Assembly: GCA_948579355.1 (NCBI GenBank)
Contig: CAPAOV010000006.1
Location: 1-64,000, forward strand
Reading direction: 5' to 3'
DNA length: 64,000 nucleotides
From: an uncultured Eubacterium sp.
Lineage (GTDB): Bacteria > Bacillota > Clostridia > Lachnospirales > Lachnospiraceae
The translations under genes were made by a program, and so were the position numbers. Positions 8,581 to 16,384 of the stretch are shown one piece after another. The notes under the pieces are model-generated. The model was not told the origin of the DNA, did not search any database, and saw only the letters and a list, made by a program, of their open reading frames with translations. Within the stretch, counting starts at the first letter, position 1, and every line of letters begins with the position of its first letter.

Positions 8581-8609
8581 TTGACAGTGGGGAACGAATA
8601 TTATATACT
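8581..8609 (+). promoter_or_regulatory. Strong promoter for rplM-rpsI
   Basis: TTGACA at 8581-8586, exactly 17 bases, then TATACT at 8604-8609. It lies in the gap between the esterase and rplM and would free the two ribosomal protein genes from upstream transcription. Confidence 0.85.
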
Positions 8610-8746
8610 GTTTTAGTATGACGTGAAAATACCAAATCCAATGCCCCGGTAACGGTATTTTAACATATTAAAAGGAAACAAATGCTGATTTTGCTCCTGT
8701 GGACAGGGAGGATGGTCGGCAGAACGAAATAAGGAGGATTCCAAGG

Positions 8747-9175
8747 ATGAAAAGTTTTATGGCAAGCCCATCCACAGTGGAAAGAAAATGGTATGTAGTA
8801 GACGCTGAAGGAAAAACTTTGGGGCGTCTTGCATCTGAGGTTGCAAATGTTTTAAGAGGAAAGAACAAACCTATCTACACACCTCACATTGATACAGGTG
8901 ATTATGTAATTGTTGTTAATGCTGAGAAAATTAAAGTAACAGGTAAAAAATTAGACCAGAAGATTTATTATCACCATTCAGAATATGTAGGCGGTATGAA
9001 AGAGACTACATTAAAAGAGATGATGAATAAAAAACCGGAATTTGTTATTACTCACGCAGTAAAGGGCATGCTTCCAAAGGGACCTTTGGGACGTCAGATG
9101 CTTACAAAACTGCATGTATATGCAGGTCCTGAGCACAAACATGCAGCGCAGAAACCGGAAGCATTAGATATTTAA
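8747..9175 (+). CDS. rplM: 50S ribosomal protein L13
   Basis: L13 is an early assembly protein of the large subunit. The 142-residue product begins MKSFMASPSTVERKWYVVDA and includes GKTLGRLASEVANVLRGKNKP and the later GMLPKGPLGRQM. The start at 8747 is supported by AAGGAGG at 8731-8737; a longer in-frame start at 8699 adds residues not seen in the family. It pairs with rpsI downstream as in most bacteria. Confidence 0.97.
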   Translation: MKSFMASPSTVERKWYVVDAEGKTLGRLASEVANVLRGKNKPIYTPHIDTGDYVIVVNAEKIKVTGKKLDQKIYYHHSEYVGGMKETTLKEMMNKKPEFVITHAVKGMLPKGPLGRQMLTKLHVYAGPEHKHAAQKPEALDI

Positions 9176-9200
9176 TGAGGTGTAGAAAGGAGAGATAACA

Positions 9201-9593
9201 TTGGCTAGTTCAACATTTTATGGAACAGGAAGAAGAAAATCCAGTATCGCTCGTGTATACCTTACACCAGGTACCGGTAAAATTACAGTAAATAAAAAAG
9301 ACATAGATGACTACTTCGGTCTTGATACGCTGAAGATTATTGCACGCCAACCATTGGAAGCGACCAATACCGCAGATAAATACGACGCTAAAATCACAGT
9401 AAAAGGCGGCGGATTTACCGGTCAGGCAGGCGCTATCCGTCATGGTATCGCACGTGCGCTGAATGAGGCAGATGCTGATTTCAGACCAATCCTTAAGAAA
9501 GCGGGTTATCTGACTCGTGATTCGAGAATGAAAGAGCGTAAGAAGTATGGTTTGAAAAAGGCTCGTCGTGCACCACAGTTCTCGAAGAGATAA
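9201..9593 (+). CDS. rpsI: 30S ribosomal protein S9
   Basis: S9 reaches the P-site tRNA with its C-terminal tail. The 130-residue product has FYGTGRRKSSIARVYL at the N-terminus, the GGGFTGQAGAIRHGIARAL core and the final KKARRAPQFSKR tail. The start is TTG at 9201 with AAAGGAG upstream. It is co-transcribed with rplM and closed by a terminator. Confidence 0.97.
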   Translation: MASSTFYGTGRRKSSIARVYLTPGTGKITVNKKDIDDYFGLDTLKIIARQPLEATNTADKYDAKITVKGGGFTGQAGAIRHGIARALNEADADFRPILKKAGYLTRDSRMKERKKYGLKKARRAPQFSKR

Positions 9594-9619
9594 TGATAAA
9601 ACAATTAAAGAGATTTGTG

Positions 9620-9656
9620 AAACCCCTTGGAAGAGTAGTGCTTTCAAGGGGTTTTT
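9620..9656 (+). terminator. Intrinsic terminator after rpsI
   Basis: A perfect 10-bp stem (9620-9629 with 9645-9654), 15-base loop and a run of T. It ends the rplM-rpsI unit. Confidence 0.9.
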
Positions 9657-9784
9657 TACCAGAGACAGACTGCTTATAAAAGTCTTGTAGTCAATAATCA
9701 AAGGAATGGATGGCGTGATATAAGCTTGGCTATATTACCAGATATCAAAGAATTATCATACAGCAAAGGAAAGGGAGTAAGACG

Positions 9785-10687
9785 ATGGATAGTAAAATTC
9801 AGCAAATTATAAATGAGTGGGATATAGATGGAGAAGAAGTGAAACAGATATACGATTCTGCATGGCAGGTTGGGGAGAATGCTATTTTGAAAACATATAA
9901 AGATGTCAATCTGCTGCAAAGGAATATTAAGATACTAAGTATGCTGGAAGATATAGGGATTCCGGTTGGAAGAATTATTCTTACTAAAAGTCAAAAAAAC
10001 TATGCAGAAGATGATGAATATTATTACATTCTTACTAAGAAACTTGTCGGTAATAATATAACAGACATACAAAATAATATGCAAATTGCATTAGAAATGG
10101 GAAGAGTTTTAGCAAGGCTTCATAAAGCATTTAAGGAATGCGAGGCACGGGAAGAATTTTGGAACAATAGTCTGTTGAAAGAAATGAAAGGATGGATAAG
10201 AGATGTTTTTGCTAAGAATAAGTGGAAATATATTGAAGAAAGTAAATTCGAAAATACAATATATAATCTTGAGAAGTTGTATGACAAGCTGCCTCTTCAG
10301 TTAATTCATAGAGATGTACATTTGGGTAACTTTCTTTTTGATAAGGATAAGTTTTCGGGGTATATTGATTTCGATTTAAGTCAAAGAAACATAAGAATCT
10401 TTGATTTGTGCTATTTTATGCTGGGATTATTGTCGGAAGAAGAATTACTTGATGTTACAGAAGAGCAATGGTTTAATATATTAAAATATTTCTTTGAAGG
10501 ATATGAACAAGAATGCAAATTGCAGCTAGAAGAGAAGCTGGCTGTTCCGTATGTGATGGAATCTATAGAGCTTTTGTTTGTAGCATGGTTTATAGAACAG
10601 AATGATATAGAGTGCGCAGAGGATGCCATGAAAATATATCAATTTGTGGAGAAAAATATTGAAAGAATATTAAAAGTGATAGAGTGA
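9785..10687 (+). CDS. APH-family small-molecule kinase
   Basis: A 300-residue protein of the aminoglycoside phosphotransferase/choline kinase-like fold. The Brenner-type motif IHRDVHLGNFLFD gives the catalytic Asp at 177, and YIDFD provides the metal-binding Asp about 20 residues later. Low Glu/Lys-rich, AT-rich codon use contrasts with the ribosomal genes. The family phosphorylates amino sugars, drugs, choline or similar; the substrate cannot be told. AAGGGAG precedes the ATG. It begins an accessory block after the rpsI terminator. Confidence 0.75.
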   Translation: MDSKIQQIINEWDIDGEEVKQIYDSAWQVGENAILKTYKDVNLLQRNIKILSMLEDIGIPVGRIILTKSQKNYAEDDEYYYILTKKLVGNNITDIQNNMQIALEMGRVLARLHKAFKECEAREEFWNNSLLKEMKGWIRDVFAKNKWKYIEESKFENTIYNLEKLYDKLPLQLIHRDVHLGNFLFDKDKFSGYIDFDLSQRNIRIFDLCYFMLGLLSEEELLDVTEEQWFNILKYFFEGYEQECKLQLEEKLAVPYVMESIELLFVAWFIEQNDIECAEDAMKIYQFVEKNIERILKVIE

Positions 10688-10736
10688 AAATAGAGAAAAG
10701 TATAGTATTTGAAAAGTTTGAAGGGACAGATAAAAA

Positions 10737-11666
10737 ATGATATTAAGCGTAAGCCGCAGAACAGACATCCCTAATTATTATTCGGAGTGGTTTTTTAATA
10801 GAATAAAAGCAGGTTGCGTATATGTTAGAAATCCAATGAATGCACGTCAGGTAAGTAAGATTGATATAACACCGGAAGTAGTTGATTGTATTGTATTTTG
10901 GACGAAGAATCCGCAGCCAATGCTTGACAGGTTAGATGAACTCGCTTCGTATGATTACTATTTTCAGTTTACATTGACCGGATATGGAAAAGACATAGAG
11001 CGAAATGTTCCTCATAAAAAGGAGAAGATGATTCCGATATTTCAGGAGTTGTCGGAAAAAATAGGAATGAACAGGGTGATATGGAGATATGACCCTGTTA
11101 TTTTTACAAATCAGTATACTAAGGAATATCATTTAAAGGCGTTTGAACAAATTGCAACAGCGCTTCGAGGATATACCGAGAAGTGTGTTATAAGTTTTGT
11201 TGATGTATATGCAAAGAATAAGAAAAATATGGAATTACTTGCTCCGTATGAGGTTGATACAACTGAGTTATTAGAGTTCTCAAAGAAAATTGCTGTTATT
11301 GCAAAGGACAACGGAATGACGGTGGGGAGTTGTGCGGAGAGGATAGATTTGCACGAGTGCGGTATTGAACATAATTGTTGTATAGATAAAAACCTCATAG
11401 AAAGCATAATCGGGTGTAAGCTCAAAGTGAGTAAAGACAAAAATCAGCGTCAGGAATGCGGGTGTATGGAAAGCGTTGAAATCGGCACATATAATACATG
11501 TAAAAACGGTTGTAAGTATTGCTATGCAAATTACAGTGAAGAAAGTGTTGCAAAGAGCTGTAGTCAGTATAATTTAGAATCGCCAATCTTGTGCGGAACA
11601 CTTGATGAAAAGGATAAGATAACAGAGAGAAAAGTAAAATCTTTAAAAGAGCAGGATAGCAAATAG
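10737..11666 (+). CDS. DUF1848 family protein with radical-SAM-like Cys motif
   Basis: The 309-residue product opens with MILSVSRRTDIPNYYSEWF and contains VFWTKNPQPMLDRLDEL and YYFQFTLTGY, hallmarks of DUF1848. Near the C-terminus the sequence TCKNGCKYCYA gives a C-x3-C-x2-C motif, the spacing used by radical SAM enzymes to hold a 4Fe-4S cluster, and two more cysteines (ECGC) precede it. Function is unknown; an Fe-S or radical SAM activity is an inference from the motif. Confidence 0.8.
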   Translation: MILSVSRRTDIPNYYSEWFFNRIKAGCVYVRNPMNARQVSKIDITPEVVDCIVFWTKNPQPMLDRLDELASYDYYFQFTLTGYGKDIERNVPHKKEKMIPIFQELSEKIGMNRVIWRYDPVIFTNQYTKEYHLKAFEQIATALRGYTEKCVISFVDVYAKNKKNMELLAPYEVDTTELLEFSKKIAVIAKDNGMTVGSCAERIDLHECGIEHNCCIDKNLIESIIGCKLKVSKDKNQRQECGCMESVEIGTYNTCKNGCKYCYANYSEESVAKSCSQYNLESPILCGTLDEKDKITERKVKSLKEQDSK

Positions 11667-11782
11667 TATTTATACGCAGTGATTCCACCAGCAGTTGAAT
11701 TGATAAAAGAAACTCCCTATTCTGGTTATTGAATGTTGGCTGTAAGGCAAGCTATTATAAAATAAAAACGGAGGTATTCGGG

Positions 11783-13033
11783 ATGATTAACGGTATCAAA
11801 GTTGGAAATTTTATAATGGAAAAGCGCAAGTCCCTTTGTATGACGCAGAGGCAGTTGGCAGATAAGTTAAATGTTTCTTTTCAGGCAATATCGAAATGGG
11901 AGAATGGTACGGTTTATCCCAGTATTGAAATATTGAGAGATTTGGCGATTGTGTTAGAGGTATCGGTTGATGATATCTTAGCTGGAAGTGAAAGAGAGGT
12001 AGACAGCTTATCATACAGTAAGGCAGGAATTGATATTACTTATACAGACGCTATCAAGAAAGAAATGGCTAAGCACCTGAATACGAAAGACAGTCGGGTT
12101 TTAAATGGTTTGGGGCCATTTGCCTCTCTATATGATATTAAGTTTCCAAATATGGAAAATCCTATTTTAGTATTAAAGTCGGAAGAACCGGGTTCAAAAC
12201 AAAAGCTTGCCATGGAGTATGGATACACAGAATCTATTTGCCATGACATGATTAATCATTTGGTGAACGATATTGTGGTTATGGGAGCAAAACCATTGGT
12301 GGTGTTGGATACGATAGTATGTGGAAAAGCAGAAAAGGATACGATAAAAACATTAGTAAAGGGTATATCAGATGCTTGTAGAGACAATGAATGTTCCCTT
12401 GTGGGAGGAGAAACATCGATTCAGCCATTGGTTGTAGAAGCGGGAGTGTATGTGTTGACGTCAAGTATTGTCGGCATTGTTGAAAAATCAGAAGTAATTG
12501 ACGGTTCTGCGATTGAAGAAGGAGATGCTGTTTTGGCAATTGCATCAAACGGCTTACATACAAATGGGTATTCGTTAGTAAGATTGTTGATGGATAAAAC
12601 GCCACAAATTAAATTGGATAAAATAGATAAGCTAACTTTTATAGAGCAGATTATGAAGCCGCATACGCCGTATTACAAATCAATCAAAGGCTTGTTTCAT
12701 AAAAATGTTATACATGGGATGGCACATATCACAGGCGGTGGCATAGAGGGAAATCTGTGCAGAGTGATTCCGGATGGATTGAGAGCTAAAATAGACTTGT
12801 CAAAGTTGAAGATATTGAATATATTCAAATATATTCGTAATAATGGGAATATCAGTGATGAGGAGATGCTTCGGACATTTAATTGCGGGGTAGGCTTCAA
12901 TGTTGTGGTTTCTCAAAAAGATAAGGATGCCGTCATGAAACATATCAATCAGTTCTATGATTGTTACGAGATTGGAATAATAGAAGCGGGAGAATGTAAA
13001 GTAAAATTTGATAAGCGGATTAATTGGCTGTAG
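11783..13033 (+). CDS. XRE-type HTH domain fused to a PurM (AIR synthase)-like protein
   Basis: A 416-residue two-domain protein. Residues about 5-68 are an XRE/Cro helix-turn-helix (MTQRQLADKLNVSFQAISKWENG). From about 72 to the end it aligns by eye with PurM: YSKAGIDI, NDIVVMGAKPLVVLD, GGET (208-211), NGLHTNGYSLVR (256-267) and GMAHITGGG (312-320). The PurM STDGVGTK substrate/metal loop is replaced by SEEPGSK (133-139), so it is probably not the housekeeping cyclo-ligase. A nucleotide-sensing regulator is possible. CGGAGGT at 11769-11775 sets the start. It is followed by a HAD phosphatase 21 bases later. Confidence 0.8.
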   Translation: MINGIKVGNFIMEKRKSLCMTQRQLADKLNVSFQAISKWENGTVYPSIEILRDLAIVLEVSVDDILAGSEREVDSLSYSKAGIDITYTDAIKKEMAKHLNTKDSRVLNGLGPFASLYDIKFPNMENPILVLKSEEPGSKQKLAMEYGYTESICHDMINHLVNDIVVMGAKPLVVLDTIVCGKAEKDTIKTLVKGISDACRDNECSLVGGETSIQPLVVEAGVYVLTSSIVGIVEKSEVIDGSAIEEGDAVLAIASNGLHTNGYSLVRLLMDKTPQIKLDKIDKLTFIEQIMKPHTPYYKSIKGLFHKNVIHGMAHITGGGIEGNLCRVIPDGLRAKIDLSKLKILNIFKYIRNNGNISDEEMLRTFNCGVGFNVVVSQKDKDAVMKHINQFYDCYEIGIIEAGECKVKFDKRINWL

Positions 13034-13054
13034 TTGCAGAGAGGATGTAGTATC

Positions 13055-13678
13055 ATGAAATTGGACGGCATTGAGTGGATTTTTTTTGATATGGGCTCGA
13101 CTCTGATTGATGAAACATTGGCGATGGCACATCGGATTAGGGAGGTTATTGAAGGAACCGAGATAACTTTCGAACAGTTTACACAGAAGAAAATTTTTTA
13201 TGCAAAACAGAATAAACCGGCAGATTTGGAAACAATAAAATTTTATGGTTTGACAAAGACTCCTTGGCACAAGGAAGATGAGCGCTTGTTTCCGGATACA
13301 ATAGAGTGTCTGCAAGAGTTACATGAATATTATAAGATAGGAATTATTGCAAATCAGTCATTGGGCAGTAAGGAGCGTTTAGAGAGATTTGGAATATTGA
13401 AGTATATTGATGTCATTGTGGCTTCTGCTGAGGAAGGTGTTGAAAAGCCGGATAAGCGTATTTTTGAGATTGCCTTGAAGCGGGCAGAATGTGAACCGGA
13501 ACAGGTTGCTATGGTAGGCGACAGGCTTGATAACGATATTGTGCCCGCCAATGGGATTGGTATGTATACCATATGGATTAAACAAGGAGACTGGAAAGAT
13601 GCGTGTCCAAGAGAAGTACAAGAACAGCCGGATATGACAGTGGAGAGTTTGAGTGAACTTTGCCGGAAAGTTTTGTAG
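13055..13678 (+). CDS. HAD-superfamily hydrolase
   Basis: A 207-residue haloacid-dehalogenase-like hydrolase. Motif I is FFDMGSTLID, where Gly replaces the usual second Asp (D-x-D); motif II is IIANQS, the Lys region is EKPDKRIFEIAL and motif III/IV is MVGDRLDNDI. Such D-x-G variants occur among HAD proteins, so activity may persist or differ. AGAGGA precedes the ATG at 13055. It is likely co-transcribed with the HTH-PurM gene, which suggests nucleotide or sugar-phosphate substrates, but this is inference. Confidence 0.85.
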   Translation: MKLDGIEWIFFDMGSTLIDETLAMAHRIREVIEGTEITFEQFTQKKIFYAKQNKPADLETIKFYGLTKTPWHKEDERLFPDTIECLQELHEYYKIGIIANQSLGSKERLERFGILKYIDVIVASAEEGVEKPDKRIFEIALKRAECEPEQVAMVGDRLDNDIVPANGIGMYTIWIKQGDWKDACPREVQEQPDMTVESLSELCRKVL

Positions 13679-13719
13679 TTGGTGGAAGTATATAATGCCC
13701 CCTAAATAAGGAGGCAAAA

Positions 13720-13776
13720 ATGGATAAACCTGCTGATATTGTGTTGCTTCGTTTAAACCAAGCTATTTTTTTGTAA
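13720..13776 (+). CDS. 18-codon ORF at the left edge of the defence island
   Basis: An ATG at 13720 has a good AAGGAGG site (13708-13714) and a T/A-rich upstream, but the frame ends after 18 codons inside the 3' end of the convergent gene. It could be the 5' stub of a gene cut by arrival of the restriction-modification island, or chance. No family is recognisable from so few residues. Confidence 0.25.
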   Translation: MDKPADIVLLRLNQAIFL

Positions 13777-14238
13777 AACATCATAAAACATAGCACGTCC
13801 GGAGTAATTCCAATAGGCACAATCTTGTTCCATGAATAACCATTTTACAGCTAATAAAATGATTTCAATCGGGTGTTCATTACCAGCATAATCAAAGAAA
13901 GTTGCACCGGATGGAACTAGGGAAACAGGCTCGCAATAGTATATTTGTTGTAATTTTTGTGCAATAGAAAGATAAATTTGAGAATAATTGAATTTGCAGT
14001 CAGTTAAGGCGTCTATAATGTCTTGATGGCTTGGATTAGAATATCGGCGACTTTTTTTGAAAAAAAGACCATCAATATTTACGGTAAAATCAAATCCTTT
14101 ATTTAGCTGAGTAGGGCGTTTTAAAAAAATCCCATATTTTCCAAATTGTTCAACATTGTAAATATATCGAGATGCATTATTTTCAATTCCAGTACCGGGT
14201 TCTTCTTGTAAAAATGTCTCAATTAAGTTTTTACGCAT
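13753..14238 (-). CDS. Unknown protein paired with the restriction controller
   Basis: A protein of 161 residues (start 14238, with AGGAGA 9 bases upstream) or 177 residues (start 14286, also with a usable GAGGAGA and overlapping the controller by 17 bases). It is rich in aromatic residues and ends HPIEIILLAVKWLFMEQDCAYWNYSGRAMF. I do not recognise a named domain. It is co-oriented with and directly follows the HTH controller and diverges from the GATC methylase, which suggests a role in the restriction-modification system or its control. Confidence 0.7.
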   Translation of the reverse strand: MRKNLIETFLQEEPGTGIENNASRYIYNVEQFGKYGIFLKRPTQLNKGFDFTVNIDGLFFKKSRRYSNPSHQDIIDALTDCKFNYSQIYLSIAQKLQQIYYCEPVSLVPSGATFFDYAGNEHPIEIILLAVKWLFMEQDCAYWNYSGRAMFYDVLQKNSLV

Positions 14239-14269
14239 AGTAACTCTATCTCCTAAAGGTAGTATGTAA

Positions 14270-14524
14270 CTAATTTTTTTTGTCATAATTTAATGTCTCC
14301 TCAAAGAATTTAGTAATGTCAATTTCAAGTACATTTGCAATGTGATTAAGCACAGATATCGAAAGGCTTTTATTGCATCCGGCAGCTTCAATCTTAGAAA
14401 GGTAGCTGATGCTGATTTTAGTCTGTTCTGCAAGTTGTATTTGTGTTAATTCTGCTTTTTCTCTGTAATATTTTATATTTTTACCTATAACTCGATATAG
14501 GTCATTATCATTGTTAAAATGCAT
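14270..14524 (-). CDS. XRE-family controller (C) protein of the restriction-modification system
   Basis: An 84-residue, single-domain helix-turn-helix protein: KYYREKAELTQIQLAEQTKISISYLSKIEAAGCNKSLSISVLNHIANVLEID is a standard Cro/C.protein fold. C proteins bind operators between their own gene and the methylase or endonuclease genes to delay restriction after entry into a new host. It is divergent from the dpnM-like gene, and inverted repeats sit in the shared promoter region. AGAGG precedes the ATG. Confidence 0.85.
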   Translation of the reverse strand: MHFNNDNDLYRVIGKNIKYYREKAELTQIQLAEQTKISISYLSKIEAAGCNKSLSISVLNHIANVLEIDITKFFEETLNYDKKN

Positions 14525-14536
14525 AGAGATACCTCT

Positions 14537-14601
14537 TTCACTATTTGTGAATATTATCTCATAAAATACATGTTATACAAATTCACTTATAATGAAAGTG
14601 A
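14537..14601. promoter_or_regulatory. Divergent promoter region with two candidate controller operators
   Basis: Two inverted repeats share a TTCACT/AGTGAA-like core: 14537-14551 (TTCAC-5-GTGAA) and 14583-14601 (TCACTT-7-AAGTGA). They flank the controller promoter on the minus strand (-35 TTGTAT at 14575-14580, 16-base spacer, -10 GATAAT at 14553-14558). This arrangement suits autoregulation by the HTH protein. Confidence 0.6.
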
Positions 14602-14646
14602 GTATGTTTGAAAGGTAAATTTATTCGCAAAGAGTTAAGTTTAAGT

Positions 14647-14675
14647 TGTTATTTTGTATGTTTGAAAGTATAATA
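14647..14675 (+). promoter_or_regulatory. Promoter for the methylase-endonuclease genes
   Basis: TTGTTA at 14647-14652, 17 bases, TATAAT at 14670-14675. It points to the dpnM-like gene, whose ATG is 47 bases downstream. Confidence 0.7.
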
Positions 14676-14721
14676 GATATGTAAAGATTGTCCTTTGCGG
14701 ACGTGGAGAAGAGGAATTACA

Positions 14722-15567
14722 ATGAGTTATTCAAGTGTCGCTCCATTTGTGAAATGGGCTGGCGGTAAGCGTCAGTTACTTCCACAAATAAAGGCGAGGA
14801 TGCCTGAAAGATATGGCAATTATTATGAGCCGTTTGTTGGTGGAGGTGCTGTAATATTTGAACTTCTGCCTGCCAAGGCTCTGATAAATGACATTAATAA
14901 GGCATTGATAAATGCATACAGGCATATATGTAATGAACCGGAAGCATTTTTGAAAGTTGTAAACAAGCTTGACGAGGAAATGTTGAAAAGAACAGAAGCT
15001 CTTAGTAAGGGGTATTATTATTCTCTCAGGGAAATTTATAATGATAAGCTGATGAGAGAAGAATATGATGTGGAATTGGCGGCATTATTTGTATTTATCA
15101 ATAAGCACTGTTTTAATGGTCTATATCGTGTAAATGGCAAGGGACTTTTTAATGTTCCTTACAATAATAGCCGCAGGGTATCTGTTGATGAAAAAGCTAT
15201 TATGGGGATTTCAGAATATCTTCAGGGAGTAACTATTATTAGCGGAGATTTTGAGGTCGCTTGTAAGCATGCAGGGAAAGACGATTTTGTATTTATAGAT
15301 AGTCCGTATGCACCGTTAAATCCCACCTCTTTTGAATCATATACCAAAGAAGGATTTGATATTGAAAGTCACAAGCGATTGGCAAAACTTTTTGAAGAAT
15401 TGACTGCCCGAGGCTGTTATTGTATGCTGACAAATCACAATACAGAGCTGATAAATCAGTTGTATGCAAATAGGGGCTATAAGATAGATGTTGTAAGTGT
15501 AAAACGTATGATTAATTCGGATGCATCTAACAGAGTTGGGGAAGAAGTAATTATATGTAATTATTGA
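14722..15567 (+). CDS. dpnM: GATC adenine-N6 methyltransferase, Dam/DpnM family
   Basis: A 281-residue SAM-dependent DNA methylase protecting GATC. The SAM-binding FVKWAGGKRQLL (about residues 9-20) and YYEPFVGGGAV (34-44) and the DINKALINAY element are typical of DpnM/Dam. Motif IV, usually DPPY, reads DSPY at 193-196; Ser in the second position is uncommon but the adjacent Asp, Pro and Tyr are kept. The start at 14722 follows GAGAAGAGGAA. It heads a three-gene DpnII-type operon. Confidence 0.92.
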   Translation: MSYSSVAPFVKWAGGKRQLLPQIKARMPERYGNYYEPFVGGGAVIFELLPAKALINDINKALINAYRHICNEPEAFLKVVNKLDEEMLKRTEALSKGYYYSLREIYNDKLMREEYDVELAALFVFINKHCFNGLYRVNGKGLFNVPYNNSRRVSVDEKAIMGISEYLQGVTIISGDFEVACKHAGKDDFVFIDSPYAPLNPTSFESYTKEGFDIESHKRLAKLFEELTARGCYCMLTNHNTELINQLYANRGYKIDVVSVKRMINSDASNRVGEEVIICNY

Positions 15568-15580
15568 AGGAGTCGAAATA

Positions 15581-16384
15581 ATGGAGAACTTATTTACAAA
15601 GAAAGTGCCATTATACTTCGAGAAAGAAGAATCGCAACTGATATTAGGTGATTCTTTTAAAATTCTAACAAAAATGAAACCGGAATCTGTAGATATGATA
15701 TTTGCGGATCCGCCCTACTTTTTGAGTAATGACGGCATTACCTGTCAGGGGGGAAAGATGGTTTCTGTAAATAAAGGCTCATGGGATAAGCTTTCGGAAA
15801 GTGGAACCAGCGTCGAAGAAAAACACAAGTTTAACAGAAAGTGGATTACGTTATGTAAAAAAGTACTAAAGCCGAATGGTACGATTTGGGTATCGGGAAC
15901 GTTACATAATATTTATTCGATTGGTATGGCATTGGAGCAGGAAGGCTTCAAACTAATCAATAATATAACATGGCAGAAAACAAATCCACCACCAAACTTA
16001 GCATGTCGATGCTTCACACATTCTACGGAAACCATTTTATGGGCAAAGAAGAATGAAAAGAAGGCTCGACATTTTTTTGATTATCAGAAAATGAAAGAAA
16101 TGAATGATGGCAAGCAGATGAAGGATGTGTGGACAGGGGCATTAACCAAACCTTCAGAAAAGACAGAGGGAAAGCATCCGACACAGAAACCGGAATATCT
16201 GCTGGAAAAAATTGTTTTGGCGTCTTCAGAGGAAGGACAAGTTATATTGGATCCTTTCTGTGGCTCCGGAACAACCGGAGTGGAGGCTGTGCGGTTCAGA
16301 CGAAAGTTTATTGGAAGCGATATCAATGAAGAATACTTGGAGATATCAAAGAGGAGATTGGAGAAGGTAACCAATGGCAAATAG
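15581..16384 (+). CDS. dpnA: DpnA-like DNA adenine methyltransferase (second GATC methylase)
   Basis: A 267-residue methylase of the DpnA type, which in DpnII systems can methylate single-stranded GATC DNA during uptake or replication. The catalytic motif DPPYFLSNDG is near residues 41-50, and the SAM-binding FCGSGTTGVEA is near residues 225-235, i.e. the beta-class order. It starts 14 bases after dpnM and overlaps the endonuclease gene by 11 bases. Confidence 0.9.
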   Translation: MENLFTKKVPLYFEKEESQLILGDSFKILTKMKPESVDMIFADPPYFLSNDGITCQGGKMVSVNKGSWDKLSESGTSVEEKHKFNRKWITLCKKVLKPNGTIWVSGTLHNIYSIGMALEQEGFKLINNITWQKTNPPPNLACRCFTHSTETILWAKKNEKKARHFFDYQKMKEMNDGKQMKDVWTGALTKPSEKTEGKHPTQKPEYLLEKIVLASSEEGQVILDPFCGSGTTGVEAVRFRRKFIGSDINEEYLEISKRRLEKVTNGK

